A stretch of 64,000 nt of DNA from Bacillus horti. GTDB taxonomy: Bacteria > Bacillota > Bacilli > Caldalkalibacillales > JCM-10596. Every line of letters starts with the position of its first letter. Position 1 is the first letter of the stretch. Below the pieces are notes generated by a model. That model was not told the DNA's origin. It worked only from the letters and a program-made list of their open reading frames with translations, and did no database searches. The position numbers and the translations under genes are program-made. The stretch lies in the NCBI RefSeq assembly GCF_030813115.1, contig NZ_JAUSTY010000003.1, positions 124,001-188,000 on the forward strand, written 5' to 3'. Below are positions 52,234-61,539 of the stretch, in pieces.

Positions 52234-53257
52234 TATTAACCATTGTTTGAACGACCTGCTCCACTAACGTTTTAGCTGAAGAAGGCCCACCGAATGTCCA
52301 AGTGTCTCCAGGCAGGGCGTATAACCGATCCTCTTGAACGAAAGCTAAGTTAGTCCATACTGCGTTTCCGCTTAATTGATTCTCAAAGATATTGTCATCC
52401 TCCTGCACAATATAGATAAAATTACTATCCTCTAAAGCAGGAAGAGCTTCAATTCCAGTTTGAGTAAATCCATAGATCTCAAAGGCTTCTGATTCATAGG
52501 CGTTTGATAAGCCGATTTTTTCTAAAATAACCGAAACCATTGAATTTGGGGTAAACAAACGTAAGGTTGGTGTTTGTGCTGCACTGAACGCCTGAGTGAT
52601 AACGAACTCATCTGTAGATAGATTAGCTTCAGATAGCTGTTCCTTTGCGTCCGCATACACCTGCTCTAAATCCTGAAGAACCTGCTTAGCTTGATCCTCT
52701 TTATCTACAGCTACAGCAATCTTCTCGAATGTTTCAACCATTTCTTGATATTGGTCAAACTCTTCATCCGCAGGATAAGAGTCAAAAAAGATCGTTGGAG
52801 CAATTAACTCAAGCTGATCTTTAATCCCTTCATGACGGCTTTTGGCTGCAATGATTAAATCAGGTTGTAATTGACCAATTACTTCTAAATTAGGTTCTTG
52901 GCGAGTTCCTACATCGACTACATCATCGGGAATAGTATCGCCGGGTACCCAAGTATTATAGCCTTCAATATCGGAGACTCCGGTTGGTTTTACACCTAAA
53001 GCTAAAAGATTCTCCGCGTACGTCCACTCTAAAGCCACGATTTTTTGAGCGGGCTGATCTAATGTTGTTTCACCAAGTACATGCTCAATGGAGCGACTAG
53101 CATCAGCTGTTTCTGATTGCTCAGTTTGTTCTTCTTCCGAAGTAGCATCCTGTGCAGGAGCTTCCGTTTCTGGTGCTTCCTCTGCTTGCTGGCTACAAGC
53201 AGCCAAGACAAATAGACAAGTTAGGCACAAGGCCAATAACCAAAGCTTTTTATTCAT
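52226..53257 (-). CDS. Iron-siderophore ABC transporter binding lipoprotein
   Basis: A 343-aa binding protein of the FepB/FhuD family. The signal peptide MNKKLWLLALCLTCLFVLAAC has lipobox LAAC, followed by an acidic low-complexity linker (EEAPETEAPAQDATSEEEQ) that spaces it from the membrane. Later blocks 'KIVALEWTYAENLLALGVKP', 'NLEVIGQLQPDLIIAAKSRH' and 'NSMVSVILEKIGLSNAY' are typical. ATG 53257 follows CGGAGGAC; the reading from 53353 would run through the Fur box and is rejected. Expression is probably iron-repressed. Confidence 0.92.
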   Translation of the reverse strand: MNKKLWLLALCLTCLFVLAACSQQAEEAPETEAPAQDATSEEEQTEQSETADASRSIEHVLGETTLDQPAQKIVALEWTYAENLLALGVKPTGVSDIEGYNTWVPGDTIPDDVVDVGTRQEPNLEVIGQLQPDLIIAAKSRHEGIKDQLELIAPTIFFDSYPADEEFDQYQEMVETFEKIAVAVDKEDQAKQVLQDLEQVYADAKEQLSEANLSTDEFVITQAFSAAQTPTLRLFTPNSMVSVILEKIGLSNAYESEAFEIYGFTQTGIEALPALEDSNFIYIVQEDDNIFENQLSGNAVWTNLAFVQEDRLYALPGDTWTFGGPSSAKTLVEQVVQTMVNNE

Positions 53258-53322
53258 CGTTTGAGTCCTCCGTAGTTGTAAAATTTTATTTATGATTAAG
53301 TAACATTTCCTGATCACTTTGT

Positions 53323-53341
53323 GATAATGAGAATTGTTATC
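53323..53341. promoter_or_regulatory. Fur box upstream of the siderophore uptake genes
   Basis: GATAATGAGAATTGTTATC matches the 19-bp Fur consensus at 16 of 19 positions and is itself nearly palindromic. It lies 66-84 bases before the binding-protein start, in promoter position. Confidence 0.85.
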
Positions 53342-53353
53342 AAAGCACATCAT

Positions 53354-53658
53354 ATAGATTATAGTTCAAGAGGATAGCAGATTCAATATTAAGTTGGTCA
53401 AGGTCTAGGGAGAAGAAAGGTGGTGTTCATGATTCGGACACAATTCACCAGCCATCTGCCCATTTCTCAAACCTCTGACCTTTTTCTGCCTTCTTCGCTC
53501 TAAGGCAAGAGGAATCGCTTTCCATGACGGAATTTGAGGGCTAATTTGACCTAGCCAGAGCGTATAGGCTGTGCTATACTTTAATGCAATAAATCAATCA
53601 AGCAATCAGAATATAGAGAAGATTGCCTAGTCTTTCGAATAAGGGAGTGGGGAGTAGG
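53354..53658 (+). promoter_or_regulatory. Upstream region of the citramalate synthase gene
   Basis: An extended -10 element TGCTATACT (53572-53580) probably drives cimA. A 24-codon frame with a good AAAGGTGGTG site starts at 53429 and stops at 53503; it could be a leader peptide but is not rich in branched-chain codons. No T-box features were seen. Confidence 0.4.
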
Positions 53659-55272
53659 ATGCAACAGGTATGGATCTACGATACAACCTTGCGAGACGGA
53701 ACTCAGGGAGAAGGAATTAGTTTATCTGTTGACGATAAATTAAGAATTGCACAGAGGCTGGATCAATTCGGGGTGCATTATATAGAAGGAGGATGGCCTG
53801 GTAGTAATCCTAAGGATATGGAGTTCTTTCAAAAAGCGAAGGAGCTTTCCTTAAGCCATGCTAAGATTACGGCCTTTGGTAGCACAAGGAGACAGGGAGT
53901 TTCGGCTGAACAGGATATAAATTTACAGAAACTTCTGGAAAGTGGTGTTGAAACCGTTACGATATTCGGTAAAACATGGGACTTCCAGGTGACTCATGCC
54001 CTCAAAACAACGCTTGAAGAGAACATAGCTATGATTTATGAATCTATAGCTTTTCTAAAAGAACATGGGCTTGAGGTGATTTTTGACGCGGAGCATTTCT
54101 TTGATGGATACCTCGAAAATTCAACCTACGCTTTAGAGACTTTAGCTGCAGCTGAAAGAGCAGGAGCCGATTGGATTGTGTTATGTGACACAAATGGAGG
54201 ATGCCTTCCTCAAGAATTGGGGAATATAGTAAGTACGGTCTCGCAGCACATCAACATTCCTTTGGGTGTGCACTGTCATAATGATTCGGAATGTGCCGTA
54301 GCCAACTCTTTAGCTGGTGTTCAGGCAGGAGCCACACAGGTTCAGGGGACAATGAACGGTTATGGTGAACGCTGTGGAAACGCCAATTTAATTTCGGTCA
54401 TTCCAAACCTGCAATTAAAGCTAGGATTTCGCTGTGTAGAGAAGGAAAAGCTTCAGCAGTTAACTTCTCTGTCACGCTACGTTCATGAGATTGCCAATGT
54501 AGCTCCACCAAATAATCAACCTTTTGTTGGCAGGAGTGCTTTCGCCCATAAGGGAGGCATGCATGTAAGTGCTATTTTAAAGACTCCACAGACTTATGAG
54601 CACTTAGAGCCTGAACAGGTTGGAAATGAACGGAGAGTCCTTGTCTCTGAACTTTCGGGCCAAAGTAACCTGCTTTTTAAAGCCCGGGAAATGAAGCTTG
54701 ATTTAGATAAATCCAATCCAGTAGGAAAGGATTTGGTACAGAAAATCAAGCAGAAGGAGCACGAGGGCTATCAATATGAAGGAGCTGAAGCGTCATTGGA
54801 GCTTCTACTGCGTAAGGATATGTACGACATAGAGGATTCGTTTACACTTGAATCCTTTAAAATCCTGACGGAAAAAACAGCTGGTGAGACGATGAAGACA
54901 GAGGCGATCGTTAAGCTCAGGGTTTTTGATCAGGTGGTGCATACAGCAGCAGAAGGGAATGGTCCAGTGAATGCATTGGATAACGCACTGCGTAAAGCGT
55001 TAGAGCATCACTATCCAGATATTAAAGACATGTATCTTTCTGATTACAAGGTACGTGTTTTGGATGAAAACGAAGCAACGGCTGCTAAGGTACGTGTTCT
55101 CGTCGAGTCCTCTAACGGGAAACAGACATGGAGTACGCTTGGTGTATCTACGAACGTTGTTGAGGCGAGCTGGGAGGCGTTATCAGATAGTATTTTGTAC
55201 CTTCTCCTCGACGCTAAACAGCCTATTGCTCAGGAGCAGGAGAAGCAAAGATCTGGCATAACGAATCATTGA
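53659..55272 (+). CDS. cimA: (R)-citramalate synthase
   Basis: Condenses pyruvate and acetyl-CoA to citramalate, a threonine-independent entry to isoleucine synthesis. The 537-aa protein has the DRE-TIM metallolyase domain: 'IYDTTLRDGTQGEGISLS' with the metal/catalytic R-D pair, 'GVHCHNDSECAVANSLAGV' with the HxH metal ligands, 'GYGERCGNANL', then a C-terminal regulatory LeuA dimer domain ('VHTAAEGNGPVNALDNALRKAL'). The GQGEGI and FDAEHFFDGY blocks fit the CimA group of about 530 aa rather than LeuA or NifV. ATG 53659 follows GGGGAGTAGG. Confidence 0.9.
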   Translation: MQQVWIYDTTLRDGTQGEGISLSVDDKLRIAQRLDQFGVHYIEGGWPGSNPKDMEFFQKAKELSLSHAKITAFGSTRRQGVSAEQDINLQKLLESGVETVTIFGKTWDFQVTHALKTTLEENIAMIYESIAFLKEHGLEVIFDAEHFFDGYLENSTYALETLAAAERAGADWIVLCDTNGGCLPQELGNIVSTVSQHINIPLGVHCHNDSECAVANSLAGVQAGATQVQGTMNGYGERCGNANLISVIPNLQLKLGFRCVEKEKLQQLTSLSRYVHEIANVAPPNNQPFVGRSAFAHKGGMHVSAILKTPQTYEHLEPEQVGNERRVLVSELSGQSNLLFKAREMKLDLDKSNPVGKDLVQKIKQKEHEGYQYEGAEASLELLLRKDMYDIEDSFTLESFKILTEKTAGETMKTEAIVKLRVFDQVVHTAAEGNGPVNALDNALRKALEHHYPDIKDMYLSDYKVRVLDENEATAAKVRVLVESSNGKQTWSTLGVSTNVVEASWEALSDSILYLLLDAKQPIAQEQEKQRSGITNH

Positions 55273-55320
55273 CAAAAGGGCCTCAAGGTGGAGACGATTC
55301 TGATTAAGGGAGTGTGAAGC

Positions 55321-56214
55321 ATGTTTTCGAAGGCTCTATTGATCATGAATGGGAAGGCAGGTCAAGCGGATAAGCGCAAGCAGCTTGAAGCTATAACGGG
55401 AATATTAGCGGAGTGTATTATAGAGTTGACCCTTATACAGACTCAGCAGCAGGGTGAAGCAGAACGCATTTGTCGCGATAGAGCAGAGTCGTATGATCTG
55501 GTACTCATTTTAGGTGGAGATGGAACGGTTCATGAGTGTATCAATGGTTTAGCTTCCCTCAATCAGCCCCCGCTGATTGGAATATTGCCTGGGGGAACAT
55601 GTAATGACTTTTCTAGGGCGTTAGGTATTCCTCAGCAGTTAACAAAGGCAGCGGAGCTTATTCAAGAAGGGCGAAGTATGAAGGTAGATATCGGCCAGAT
55701 GAATGATAGATATTTCAGTAATTTCTTTGGCATCGGCTTGATTACCGAAGCATCAGAGAACATTAATCAACAAACAAAGGATTTATTTGGTAAAATCAGC
55801 TATTATATCAGTGTGCTACAAACTCTTCCAGAGTCGCAATCTTTTTCCTTTGAGCTAGAGACAGATTCGGAAACGATTAAGGACGAGGCTCTGATGATTC
55901 TTGTAGCCAATGGAACTTTTATTGGAACCAACCAGCTTCCACTACCGGAATCCTCGTTAAATGATGGTTTACTTGATGTGATTATCATCCAGGAAACGGG
56001 GCTTCCGCTGTTAAGAGAATTTCTAAGTGCTAAAGGTGCGGAGGTTCTTGAGCCAAATCCAGATGTCTGGCAATATAGACAAACATCTCGAGTTCGTCTG
56101 CAAACAGATAGAAAAATGAAAGCCGATACGGATGGAGAAACGTATATGGAAACGCCTGTAAATATTCGGCTTTTTTCGCAGCAGCTTTCTTTTATCGTGG
56201 GCTCAGAGTCCTGA
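55321..56214 (+). CDS. Diacylglycerol/lipid kinase family protein (YegS/BmrU-like)
   Basis: A 297-aa lipid kinase. The nucleotide-binding motif GGDGTVHE is at 65-72, followed by 'GILPGGTCNDFSRALGIP' and 'FFGIGLITEAS'. Members phosphorylate diacylglycerol or related lipids at the membrane surface; the housekeeping DgkB of Bacillus is similar but I cannot separate it from BmrU/YtlR paralogues by eye. AAGGGAGTG precedes ATG 55321. It begins 48 bases after cimA and may be co-transcribed with it, though no functional link is evident. Confidence 0.87.
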   Translation: MFSKALLIMNGKAGQADKRKQLEAITGILAECIIELTLIQTQQQGEAERICRDRAESYDLVLILGGDGTVHECINGLASLNQPPLIGILPGGTCNDFSRALGIPQQLTKAAELIQEGRSMKVDIGQMNDRYFSNFFGIGLITEASENINQQTKDLFGKISYYISVLQTLPESQSFSFELETDSETIKDEALMILVANGTFIGTNQLPLPESSLNDGLLDVIIIQETGLPLLREFLSAKGAEVLEPNPDVWQYRQTSRVRLQTDRKMKADTDGETYMETPVNIRLFSQQLSFIVGSES

Positions 56215-56399
56215 GCAATAACGAGCGGATTGAGCATTGTTCTATTCAAAAGAATTTGCATTTTAAACGTGAATATGATACCATAAATTAGTCAAAAGTT
56301 TTGAAATCGAAAACATATTTCCGGCCTCTTGAGTAAGGACGAAATGATTGTTTGCGGTATTCAGCTTTTAATAATTACTCTATAAAGGAGGCCATCAAA

Positions 56400-56597
56400 A
56401 TGGTAGGAAAAGTAAAATGGTTTAACTCAGAAAAAGGTTTCGGATTTATCGAGCGTGAAGACGGAGACGATGTATTCGTTCATTTTTCTGCTATCCAAGG
56501 TGAAGGATTCAAAACTCTTGAAGAAGGTCAAGATGTTGAATTCGAAATTGTTGAAGGCAATCGTGGACCTCAAGCTTCAAACGTTGTTCGTCTATAA
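56400..56597 (+). CDS. Cold-shock protein, CspA/CspB family (second copy)
   Basis: A 65-aa cold-shock domain starting [18 protein letters not shown], with RNP1 KGFGFIER and RNP2 VFVHFSAI, ending [14 protein letters not shown] 56400 is 8 bases after AAAGGAGG (56384-56391); the longer frame from 56352 is leader sequence. It is more acidic in the middle (EREDGDD) than the copy at 15126. It has its own leader of at least 100 bases and a terminator. Confidence 0.95.
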   Translation: MVGKVKWFNSEKGFGFIEREDGDDVFVHFSAIQGEGFKTLEEGQDVEFEIVEGNRGPQASNVVRL

Positions 56598-56625
56598 TCG
56601 AAAGCTAATCATACAATAGCAGTAG

Positions 56626-56673
56626 AAGGGGCATATTATTCCTAGCAGGAAGATGGAATAAGTGCCCTTTTTT
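56626..56673 (+). terminator. Terminator after the second csp gene
   Basis: AAGGGGCA with ATTATTCC pairs with GGAATAA and GTGCCCTT, followed by a T run (56670-56673). Confidence 0.75.
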
Positions 56674-56681
56674 AACGTTTA

Positions 56682-56730
56682 AGAAAGTATAAAATTTGAT
56701 ATCATATTTTCTTCAAATTTTATACTTTCT
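56682..56730. repeat. 18-bp perfect AT-rich inverted repeat
   Basis: AGAAAGTATAAAATTTGA (56682-56699) and its exact complement (56713-56730) around a 13-base loop. It lies right after the csp terminator. It may be a second terminator, an RNA-stability hairpin or a protein site. The rest of the 440-base gap before the helicase gene holds only a 14-bp palindrome GCTTCTATAGAAGC (about 56785) and the helicase leader. Confidence 0.7.
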
Positions 56731-57037
56731 GACGGCATGAAAAGCTTCCTCTAATGATGGACTAGACGACTTCTTTGAGAGGGCTTCTATAGAAGCTTTT
56801 CTTAATGCGGTTTCGAATGCAGGTTGATTCTTTCTCTTCACTCGTTTGGAAGGAAGACCAAATTAGCTGTATAATAGGGAATAGCTTTATAGGGTATAGT
56901 TTTAAATAGTATGAAGAGAGAACAAGTGCAAAATCATTTCTGTGGTACATTCAGGCCGGAAATGCCATAGATAAGCTTTAAGTTACGAGATGCGCTAGAG
57001 ACTCTCTTAGCAAAATTGGGAATAAAGGAGTATTTGA

Positions 57038-58618
57038 ATGACTACTTTTTATGAAATGGAGTTAGATCAGCTCATTGTGAGAGGTTTGACTCAAATGGGG
57101 TTTGAAGCAGCAACCCCCATCCAGGAACAAATCATTCCTTACGCATTAGAAGGTAAGGACGTTATTGGACAGGCTCAGACAGGAACAGGGAAAACAGCAG
57201 CGTTTGGCATTCCCTTACTTTCAAGCATGGATACCTCTAATAAACAGGTGCAAGGGCTTGTGCTAGCTCCAACTAGGGAGCTTGCTATTCAGGTGTCTGA
57301 GGAGCTTAATAAGATAGGCAGATTTATGGATATTCACGCTTTACCTATTTATGGTGGGCAGGATATCGGTAGACAGATTAGGGATCTAAAGAAAAAGCCT
57401 CAGATTATCGTAGCCACACCAGGTCGTTTTATGGACCATATGAGGAGAAAAACGATTCGCTTAGACGGGATTCATTCCGTTGTCCTAGATGAAGCTGACG
57501 AAATGCTAAGTATGGGCTTTATTGAGGATATTGAGCTGATTCTAAAGGAAATTCCGCTTGAGCGTCAAACTCTGCTGTTTTCAGCAACGATGCCTAGTCG
57601 ATTAAAGGATATTTCGCAAAAATTCATGAAGGATCCTGTTTCCATTAAGGTAAAGGCACAGGAAATGACCGTTCCTAGCATCGAACAGATCTATTTTGAG
57701 CTTCATGAGAAGCAGAAATTTGATGTGCTATGTCGTCTGTTTGATATCCATACGCCTGAGCTAGCGATTATTTTTGGTCGGACTAAGCGTAGGGTTGATG
57801 AGTTAAATGAAGCGTTAAAGCTTAGAGGCTATGCCGTAGAAGGGATTCATGGAGATCTAAAGCAAGGGGCAAGAGACAGTGCGATCGGTAAGTTTAAGCG
57901 TGGTGCTATTTCTATCCTAGTTGCTACAGATGTAGCGGCAAGAGGCTTAGATATTTCAGGTGTAACCCATGTATTTAACTTTGACCTTCCTCAAGACCCT
58001 GAGAGCTATGTACATCGTATCGGTCGTACAGGAAGAGCGGGTAAGGAAGGTATGGCTTTAACGTTTGTCACGCCAGGTGAGTTAGAGCATTTACAAACTA
58101 TTGAGCGTGTAACGAAACGTAAGATGGTCAAGAAAGCAGCTCCTTCTACAGCTGAAGCCAATCAAGCTCGCTATACATTAGCTATCGAGAAGCTGAAGGA
58201 AACGATGGACAAAGGTCAGCTTAAAGAGTTACAAGGGCTGGCTGAATCCTTGCTTCAAGAGGCTGATCCAGTCACTGTTGTTGCGGCTGCTTTAAAAATG
58301 TCGTTGAAGGAGCAAAAGGATACTCCAGTGAAGCTGACGGCGGAAGCTCCTCTTCGCGTGAAGAAAAAACGCACATCCTCCTACGGAGGGCGTTCAGATT
58401 TCCGTTCTGGAAGAGGAAGAAACGATCGAGGGCGTAATGATCGAGGTCGTGACAGAGGAAGAAATGAGCGAGGGAATCGAGATGGAGGTCGTAAAGAGGG
58501 TGGCCGTAAGTTCGAAGCTCGTGATGATCGTCCAAACAAGTCTGAGTTCTCTCAAGAAAAAGGCAGAAAACAGACTAATAAGGTTAAGCTAAGAAAAAGA
58601 AGCAATAAAAAAGATTAA
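57038..58618 (+). CDS. cshA: DEAD-box RNA helicase, CshA-type
   Basis: A 526-aa ATP-dependent RNA helicase for ribosome assembly and mRNA decay. Motifs in order: Q motif ATPIQEQ (26-32), Walker A AQTGTGKT (46-53), PTRELA, TPGR, DEAD, SAT, ARGLDI and HRIGRTGR. A dimerisation-type region follows (about 370-435), then a basic RGG-like tail of about 70 residues ('[20 protein letters not shown]') for RNA binding. This matches CshA length and layout. GGAG precedes ATG 57038. The long AT-rich leader and the nearby csp gene suggest cold response, by inference. Confidence 0.9.
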   Translation: MTTFYEMELDQLIVRGLTQMGFEAATPIQEQIIPYALEGKDVIGQAQTGTGKTAAFGIPLLSSMDTSNKQVQGLVLAPTRELAIQVSEELNKIGRFMDIHALPIYGGQDIGRQIRDLKKKPQIIVATPGRFMDHMRRKTIRLDGIHSVVLDEADEMLSMGFIEDIELILKEIPLERQTLLFSATMPSRLKDISQKFMKDPVSIKVKAQEMTVPSIEQIYFELHEKQKFDVLCRLFDIHTPELAIIFGRTKRRVDELNEALKLRGYAVEGIHGDLKQGARDSAIGKFKRGAISILVATDVAARGLDISGVTHVFNFDLPQDPESYVHRIGRTGRAGKEGMALTFVTPGELEHLQTIERVTKRKMVKKAAPSTAEANQARYTLAIEKLKETMDKGQLKELQGLAESLLQEADPVTVVAAALKMSLKEQKDTPVKLTAEAPLRVKKKRTSSYGGRSDFRSGRGRNDRGRNDRGRDRGRNERGNRDGGRKEGGRKFEARDDRPNKSEFSQEKGRKQTNKVKLRKRSNKKD

Positions 58619-58631
58619 GCATTCACATAGA

Positions 58632-58664
58632 AAAACAGGCTACCTTCAAGGTAACCTGTTTTTT
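58632..58664 (+). terminator. Rho-independent terminator after the helicase gene
   Basis: 15-bp arms AAAACAGGCTACCTT (58632-58646) and AAGGTAACCTGTTTT (58648-58662) with one mismatch and a one-base loop, then TT; may serve the convergent bshB2 gene as well. Confidence 0.8.
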
Positions 58665-58754
58665 CATATGGTGGTTATTACAAAGAAGCTTATACGATAG
58701 ATATGTTCTTAATGATCTAGCTAATATTCTTGCTATACGTTCATCAAAGACTAT

Positions 58755-59423
58755 CTATAGTGGATACGTCCAGAAGCGCTCATAGCTAAGCCATTGGATA
58801 GCGTCTTTATCGCCTTCTTTAATCTTCTGATCAAAGATAGCGGCTGCTTCGTGAAATTGACTGCGGTGGGCTTGAATCGCCTTGATTTTTTGATCAATGT
58901 ATTGGTCTACAGGGTACATCACATCAGGCTGCCCTAACACGTCAAAACGATCATTGGTAATGGCAATAGCATGAACGGTAGGGCGTTTTTCCTCAGGGAG
59001 TCTCCTAACCGCACGTACAACCGCTTCTCCACAAGCATCATGATCAGGATGAACCGCATAGCCTGGATAAAAAGTGATGACCAAAGATGGATTGATTTCG
59101 TTCAGTAGCTCTTCAATTGGATCAGCCACACGTTCCGGATCAAGAAACTCTAAGGTTTTATCATGGAAACCTAGTAGACGTAGATCCTTAATTTTCATCA
59201 CTTCACAGGCTGCCTTAAGCTCTTCCTTACGCACAACAGGAAGTGTTTCTCGATTCGCAATTTGTGGAGCACCAAAATTACGCCCCATTTGTCCCAATGT
59301 TAAGCAAGCGTAAGTTACTGGAGTCCCATTTTCATGATGCATTAAGCTTGTCCCTGACGTTCCAAATGCCTCGTCATCAGGATGAGGAAACACTAATAGC
59401 ACATGACGCTCTTTTTTCATCAT
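58755..59423 (-). CDS. bshB2: Bacillithiol biosynthesis deacetylase BshB2 (PIG-L family)
   Basis: Removes the acetyl group from GlcNAc-malate in bacillithiol synthesis, with overlap in function with BshB1. The 222-aa zinc deacetylase has metal motif PHPDDEAFG (13-21) and HPDHDACGEAV, whose His and Asp complete the site; 'LTLGQMGRNFG' and 'LRLLGFHDKTLEF' are family blocks. It overlaps the upstream yojF gene by four bases (ATGA), the same arrangement as yojF-yojG in B. subtilis. Confidence 0.92.
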   Translation of the reverse strand: MMKKERHVLLVFPHPDDEAFGTSGTSLMHHENGTPVTYACLTLGQMGRNFGAPQIANRETLPVVRKEELKAACEVMKIKDLRLLGFHDKTLEFLDPERVADPIEELLNEINPSLVITFYPGYAVHPDHDACGEAVVRAVRRLPEEKRPTVHAIAITNDRFDVLGQPDVMYPVDQYIDQKIKAIQAHRSQFHEAAAIFDQKIKEGDKDAIQWLSYERFWTYPL

Positions 59424-59773
59424 AACGCCTCCTCTCCAAAAGGCTGCTGGCTAAGCTGTAAAGCAACAGCAAGCTTACCTTTATCATCGAATCCATATAA
59501 TAAGAGCTGTTCTTTATGCTCATCATAGGACGTAATTCCTTCGGCATATATCCAGCCTGTTTCAATTTGAACCCCTACTCTGTAGCTTCCAGCACCTTGA
59601 ATTTTTGCTTGCTGGACTCGAACCTTTGCGTTACGTACAAATACACCTACATTAGGCATGTTAAAACGATGTGAGGCATATGCCCCATTCGTTGTTTCTA
59701 GATGGATATACGCTTCCACTCCTTGAAAGCGATCTAACCGTTCCTGAATAACCTGTTTATCTATGGCCTTCAA
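59420..59773 (-). CDS. yojF: YojF family protein (DUF1806), partner of BshB2
   Basis: A 117-aa protein of the DUF1806 family: KAIDKQVIQERLDRFQGVEA, 'YIHLETTNGAYASHRFNMPNVGVFVRNAKVRV'-type core read in pieces, then GVQIETGWIYAEGITSYDEH. The start is TTG 59773 because GGGAGGAATCAAG lies directly upstream; the open frame extends to 59920 but that part is non-coding leader. Function unknown, but it is constantly linked to bshB2 in Bacillales. The gap 59774-60076 to the divergent aminopeptidase gene holds promoters for both and no other gene. Confidence 0.88.
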   Translation of the reverse strand: MKAIDKQVIQERLDRFQGVEAYIHLETTNGAYASHRFNMPNVGVFVRNAKVRVQQAKIQGAGSYRVGVQIETGWIYAEGITSYDEHKEQLLLYGFDDKGKLAVALQLSQQPFGEEAL

Positions 59774-60076
59774 CTTGATTCCTCCCTTTTTGAACCCCAG
59801 AGAAAAGCTTTTGTTTCTATAGTTTAATTCTTTACTCATGAAATAGGAATAGTTCAATGAACTGTTTGTATAGTAATGGTACCATAAAAAACAAAAATGT
59901 GATCCGATAATGCTTGTCATAGGACTTATTTCAAGCTGTTATGTTTTGTTTTTAAAATATAAAGGGGTGGAAGGAATGCTTTTCCGTGAAGCATATGTTA
60001 ATCTATGTAAGAACAAACTATTCTAAATAGCTGAAAATGAAAGAACTGGAAATATTGATGTTAAGGAGGAATGAAG

Positions 60077-61309
60077 ATGGATTTTTTTGAGCAGAACTTA
60101 GAGAAGTATGCCGCATTAACCGTACAGACAGGGGCAAATGTACAGCCGGGTCAAACTCTAATTATAAACGCTCCTTTGTTAGCAGCCCCTTTTGTTAGAA
60201 AGCTGGCGAAGGAAGCATACAGAGTAGGAGCAAAAAACGTTCATGTAGAATGGAATGATGAGGATCTAACGCTCATTAAATATCAAAATGCTCCAGATGA
60301 AGCGTTTGAGGAATACCCGATGTGGAAGGCAAAGGGTTATGAGGAAATGGCAGAAAACGGGGCAGCAGTCATCAGTGTCTACTCCCCAAATCCAGACCTA
60401 CTTAAGGATGTAGATGCTGAAAAAATTGCCAAGGCGAATAAGACCGCGGCATTGGCTCTGCAGAAATATCGCTCCTACATGATGGCTGATCGCATCCGCT
60501 GGAGTCTTGTTTCTGTGCCTACTCCAGCTTGGGCATCTAAAATCTTCCCTGATCTACCTGTTGAAGAAGCTGTCGAGAAGCTATGGGAAACGATCTATCA
60601 GGTGACACGTGTCAATCAGGAAAACCCAATTGAGGAATGGAAGAAGCATAATGCCACTCTTAGCCAAAAAGTAGAGTACCTAAATAAGAAGCAATATAAG
60701 CAGCTTATCTTTGAAGGACCAGGCACACATTTGACCCTTGACTTACCGGAGAATCATGTTTGGGCTGGAGGAGGAGCTGTGAGTCAGGATGGGGCAGCGT
60801 TTAACCCAAACATTCCTACAGAAGAAGTCTTCACAATGCCTCACAAGGACGGGATTAACGGAACGGTACGTAGTACAAAGCCTCTAAATTATGGAGGGAA
60901 ACTCATAAACAACTTTACGCTTACATTTGAGAACGGTAAGGTTGTAGATTTCACAGCAGAAACAGAGTACGAGACTTTGAAGCGATTATTAGATACAGAT
61001 GATGGGGCTAAGAGCTTAGGAGAGGTTGCCTTAGTGCCTCATCAATCTCCGATCTCCCAATCTAACTTGATTTTCTATAACACCCTTTTTGATGAAAATG
61101 CGTCCTGTCACCTAGCACTAGGAGAAGCATACCCAACAAATATTAAGGATGGCACATCTCTTTCTAAGGAAGAGCTTCAAGAGCGTGGAGTAAACCAGAG
61201 CTTAATCCATGAGGACTTTATGATTGGCTCAGGGGAGCTTAACATTGATGGTGTCACTCAAGATGGGCAAAAGGAGCCTATTTTCAGAAACGGAAATTGG
61301 GCGCTGTAA
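60077..61309 (+). CDS. Aminopeptidase, M29 family (AmpS/PepS type)
   Basis: A 410-aa cytoplasmic metallo-aminopeptidase. The N-terminal part starts MDFFEQNLEKYAALTVQTG with 'NVQPGQTLIINAPL'; the catalytic C-terminal part has 'NIPTEEVFTMPHKDGINGTV', 'NASCHLALGEAYP' and 'SLIHEDFMIGSGELNIDG', which carry the Glu, His and Asp metal ligands and Tyr of M29. Length matches AmpS (about 410). ATG 60077 is 7 bases after GGAGG; ATG 60071 is one base after it and unlikely. Confidence 0.93.
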   Translation: MDFFEQNLEKYAALTVQTGANVQPGQTLIINAPLLAAPFVRKLAKEAYRVGAKNVHVEWNDEDLTLIKYQNAPDEAFEEYPMWKAKGYEEMAENGAAVISVYSPNPDLLKDVDAEKIAKANKTAALALQKYRSYMMADRIRWSLVSVPTPAWASKIFPDLPVEEAVEKLWETIYQVTRVNQENPIEEWKKHNATLSQKVEYLNKKQYKQLIFEGPGTHLTLDLPENHVWAGGGAVSQDGAAFNPNIPTEEVFTMPHKDGINGTVRSTKPLNYGGKLINNFTLTFENGKVVDFTAETEYETLKRLLDTDDGAKSLGEVALVPHQSPISQSNLIFYNTLFDENASCHLALGEAYPTNIKDGTSLSKEELQERGVNQSLIHEDFMIGSGELNIDGVTQDGQKEPIFRNGNWAL

Positions 61310-61334
61310 GCACGGAAGCATACGTTGCCTATCA

Positions 61335-61374
61335 AAAAGAACTAGTTGCAAAGTCTTTTGCCTCTAGTTCTTTT
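61335..61374 (+). terminator. Rho-independent terminator after the aminopeptidase gene
   Basis: Perfect arms AAAAGAACTAG (61335-61345) and CTAGTTCTTTT (61363-61373), running into T. Confidence 0.85.
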
Positions 61375-61475
61375 TACTTAAAGAGGTTGGAGTTATACGA
61401 CTATTTTCAATACATATAACCGAACAAAACGATTAAAGGAAAGGGTAGAGATAGAGAATTTCTCCGATAAAAGGC

Positions 61476-61524
61476 AAAAAATAGCGTGTACCTTATCTTA
61501 GATAAGTATGAGATAGGTACACGC
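61476..61524 (-). terminator. Rho-independent terminator of the siderophore permease genes
   Basis: Arms AGATAGGTACACGC (61511-61524) and GCGTGTACCTTATCT (61484-61498), one-base bulge, followed on the minus strand by TATTTTTTG. Confidence 0.85.
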
Positions 61525-61539
61525 AGAATGCATAGCTTC

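Noticed and set aside
53429-53503. 24-codon frame with good ribosome binding site before cimA
   Set aside because: Considered as an attenuation leader peptide, but it lacks a run of isoleucine, leucine or valine codons and no competing hairpins were clear.
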